Origin: Urechis unicinctus
Lineage: Eukaryota; Annelida; Polychaeta; Xenopneusta; Urechidae
DNA length: 64,000 bases
Assembly: GCA_034190875.2 (NCBI GenBank)
Contig: CM067343.1
Span: forward strand, 17,397,333 to 17,461,332
Reading direction: 5' to 3'
Position numbers and translations under genes: made by a program
Part shown: one piece after another, positions 60,570-64,000 of the stretch
Numbering within the stretch: position 1 is the first letter of the stretch
Layout of the letters: each line of letters begins with the position of its first letter
Notes under the pieces: generated by a model
Databases searched by the model: none
Told to the model about the DNA's origin: nothing
The model's input: the letters and a program-made list of their open reading frames with translations, nothing else

Positions 60570-62460
60570 ATGCGTATTTGAACAGAGTGTTCGCCATTTA
60601 CGACTTCCAACTGAAACAAAGTATGGTGCTGTATGTGCATTGAGGGCATACACACCCACGATAAGGCGGTGTGTGGTGTCTGCCAAACTATGTAACTGCA
60701 TAACCTGAACGTATAGAGCGAATGCATTCATCAGCGCTTTGCTAAGTCTCACTTAACAGCGCTGTCCGTTTTGGGTTGATAAATATAATACCCACCAGCA
60801 CAATGAGGTCATATTGGGATGTGATGGTTCTGCCAGACTTTTCATACCAAATAAGTAAAATATAACAGTGTGATAAACATGCGTGGCGATTGAACATATA
60901 AATGAATACGCAATGAATACTCAAATACAATTGCATCATTATGGTACACTTTTCATACGAGATAGAGAGGAGTTAACTTATACGGTCTGTCGTGCGCAGA
61001 ATACCTAACAGTCTGGTCGCTGCTTTGATTGATTTGAAAGTTTTATGGAGTTACCATAGTACACTTATTATATCTAAAATAGTGGGACAGTGTGTTGGCC
61101 TCAAGTCACCTACTTCATTTGACTGATATGACCAATCATAACGACGAAATATACACGAAAGAGATTTACACGAAAATGAAATGAAAGCTCTTTCACAGCA
61201 AATTGGCTTATTTGTTTGCTCTTCCAAGAAAGGGACTGATTGGGACATTCAAATCAATTTTCCCTCATTCACAGACACGTTTGACCGGGAAGTAGTTTTT
61301 ATACGATTTTATAGAGAAAGTGTTTTTTCTGTCATATGTGTCAGGAAGTCATTCGATGGAGGCGAAGATCTAGCAAAAACATAAGTTAGACAATATGGAT
61401 GTTATATTTGTAGCCAAATGATTTATACAGTATATTATTGTAACCATGATATGTGATTAGCAGAACACCGGCACCCGGGCCAAAGCAATGGAGTTAGTTT
61501 CAAGTTTGCAAGATAACCAATTTTGGCTTTCTACACTGCGGAATATGGGAACTGGCTTAAGCCAGTTGGTGTACATATAGGCTCGATCCCCGGCCTCAGT
61601 TCCGTCGTGAATACTGGTAGACTTTATCTTTTGCGTTTACTAGTATAAATTTTGGGAGGAAATGAACCAGCTGGTATCGTATCTTGAGATTGGTCACTTA
61701 TGGGGTACTGTACATCCATGGCTCGTCGTCAATCTACATGGAAAGGAACACGAAAACACAATCAGAACAGAATGTTTCTGGTAAATGATGAAAATGTTAA
61801 GACAGTCTATGTGTTGTGTCTATATCTATTATTTAGGGTGCCAAACCGGACTCAATTGAACCAGTTCGGTCGAACAGACTGCTTGTCTTCAAAAATAATT
61901 GTCATAATAACGGAGAATTCGCTACGTTTGTATTAAACAAGACACGATGTGACATCTGTAACAAGAAATAGAAGCTGCTAAATTTGATCTCTGAATGCGA
62001 ACCAAACTCTTGAAAAATGGATCTGTTGGCTTTATGCAGAGGAGTGTTGTGCAGTGGCCAAAATCCCCTAACAATGGCATCTGGACGTAGTGCTACAGCA
62101 ACTAACGCGCTATAAAGGCAGCGTGGTGTTTATATCCGTTCCATACCGCGACATTCGTTATTGGCTAAGAATCGACCAAGTGCGTACTCTCTTTCAAAAC
62201 TAGCGGACACTTTAAGCCATGCGAGGACGGGGTTAAACAGCGAACATGCTTTTAATGGTAAAGTAACAGCCTTCATTAGATATTCTTTGCATATTGATTA
62301 TGTACGTTCATCGAATGCATGTGAATAAGATATAGGTAAAGTGCCAGGAAGTTCAGGCTATGTACCTGGTGCTCGATATATGAGAGTTTTCAAACATCCA
62401 GTAAATTCGGAATGATTGAAATGAAACGCTAATTGAACGAGAACATACATAAATTAGTAA
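60570..62460. repeat. Old repeat block U2, copy B
   Basis: Collinear with 1635-4130 but without the 2120-2865 segment. Landmarks are ACAAAGTATGGTGC, AACAGCGCTGTC, CACAATGAGGTCATA, TACCTAACAGTCTGG, AGTGGGACAGTG, GGCGAAGATCTAGCAAAAAC, GTACATCCATGGCTCGTCGT and ATATGAGAGT(A/T)TTCAAACATCC. The frame at 61700-61936 includes VLCLYLLFRVPNRTQLNQ, matching copy A. Confidence 0.75.
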
Positions 62461-63483
<1,023 letters not shown>

Positions 63484-63489
63484 GGTGAG

Positions 63490-64000
63490 TAGGAGAATTT
63501 AGTATTAAATGCGGTTTTCAACAGGAAGCCAATGAAGGCAACGCATAATGTATTGAATGTTATCCTCGTGCTTTTCTTTCGCAATAAGGCGGCCTAGTAT
63601 ATTGTGCGTGTTGCAGTTTTGCGATAAGGTGCAATTGTGCTTCATGCAGCAGCGAATTGCGATTGTCAGGCCCATATGATATGAATGTATGGACAAGAAT
63701 ATGTGTTGTGGATTGGTTCAGGTACTTTCTTATGCTGCCTAATCTTCTAATCTAATGAAAGTGTTATTTGGTTTATCTCTCGATAAGTGGTTTTCCCGTA
63801 AACCGTCCATCAGAATATCGAGATTTATGGCTGTTTCTGATGTAAATACAGTCGTATCGCCAACTTTATCTGCACCAAACGAGGGCTTCCATTTGTAGCG
63901 AGATGCAAAAAATAGAATCGCAGTTTTATATTCATTCAGTTTTAGAGGATTTCTTGCAATACATGATCTTATCTGTCGGTCGTATTCTTTCGCATAAGCA
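63490..64000 (-). mobile_element. LINE-B relic, second copy (cut by window end)
   Basis: Base-level match to 5632-6136, in the same orientation. On the minus strand it keeps pieces of the RDYC/LDYC and HEDNIQY...[10 protein letters not shown] landmarks in changing frames (63505-63696). The catalytic YADD box would lie just beyond the window end. On its 3' side the copy stops at the (TA)n array, inside what should still be ORF. Confidence 0.82.

Overview
This window reads as intergenic or intronic DNA from an animal genome, most likely a marine invertebrate. The reasons are: moderately AT-rich sequence, no bacterial-style gene packing, no long open frame outside simple repeats, very long tetranucleotide (TGTA/CATA) and (TA)n microsatellites, and decayed non-LTR retrotransposons with the motif wording common in invertebrate CR1/L2/Jockey-type LINEs. 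The species cannot be fixed from the sequence alone. I found no intact protein-coding gene, no tRNA or rRNA gene and no CRISPR array. Open frames made only of YIHT, CMYV or IYIY units are translations of microsatellites.

Layout. 1-1253 is a young dispersed repeat (called U1 here) ending in a long (TGTA)n array. 1635-4130 is an old repeat block (U2). 4887-5343 is (CATA)n. 5400-7330 on the minus strand holds two joined LINE reverse-transcriptase (RT) relics. 8.66-14.34 kb is dominated by (TA)n and other simple sequence, including a near-identical direct duplication of about 1.0 kb at a 1.2 kb offset (11.8-14.05 kb). 14.3-19.5 kb is a chain of old repeat modules: r (about 300 bp), U4, U7, U8, r, and U5, which carries an RT relic. 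19.6-20.3 kb is a diverged 449-bp-offset tandem duplication. 20-42 kb is mostly unrecognised decayed DNA with (TA)n arrays, the U6 repeat pair (22.5 and 37.6 kb) and a third U4 copy (30.9-32.1 kb). 42.1-43.7 kb carries two more LINE relics. 43.9-45.56 kb is the most distinctive object: a 1.6 kb element whose ends are inverted arrays of a 12-bp unit, flanked by a 14-15 bp target duplication and inserted into a second U1 copy. 46-49.7 kb repeats U1, U4, r, r and U5. 54.3-56.2 kb repeats U8, r, part of U5, a LINE C-terminal fragment and U7. 60.57-64 kb repeats U2 and the LINE-B relic, with a (TA)n array between them.

Modules recur in partly conserved order (U2 then LINE-B; U4, r, U5; U8 then r). 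This suggests large ancestral composite units that were duplicated and decayed rather than many independent short insertions. Microsatellites sit inside or at the edges of several of these copies. Nothing here forms a working pathway; the biology on view is repeat birth, decay and rearrangement. U1-U8, r, LINE-A and LINE-B are labels made for this annotation. All similarities were judged by eye, without alignment software.
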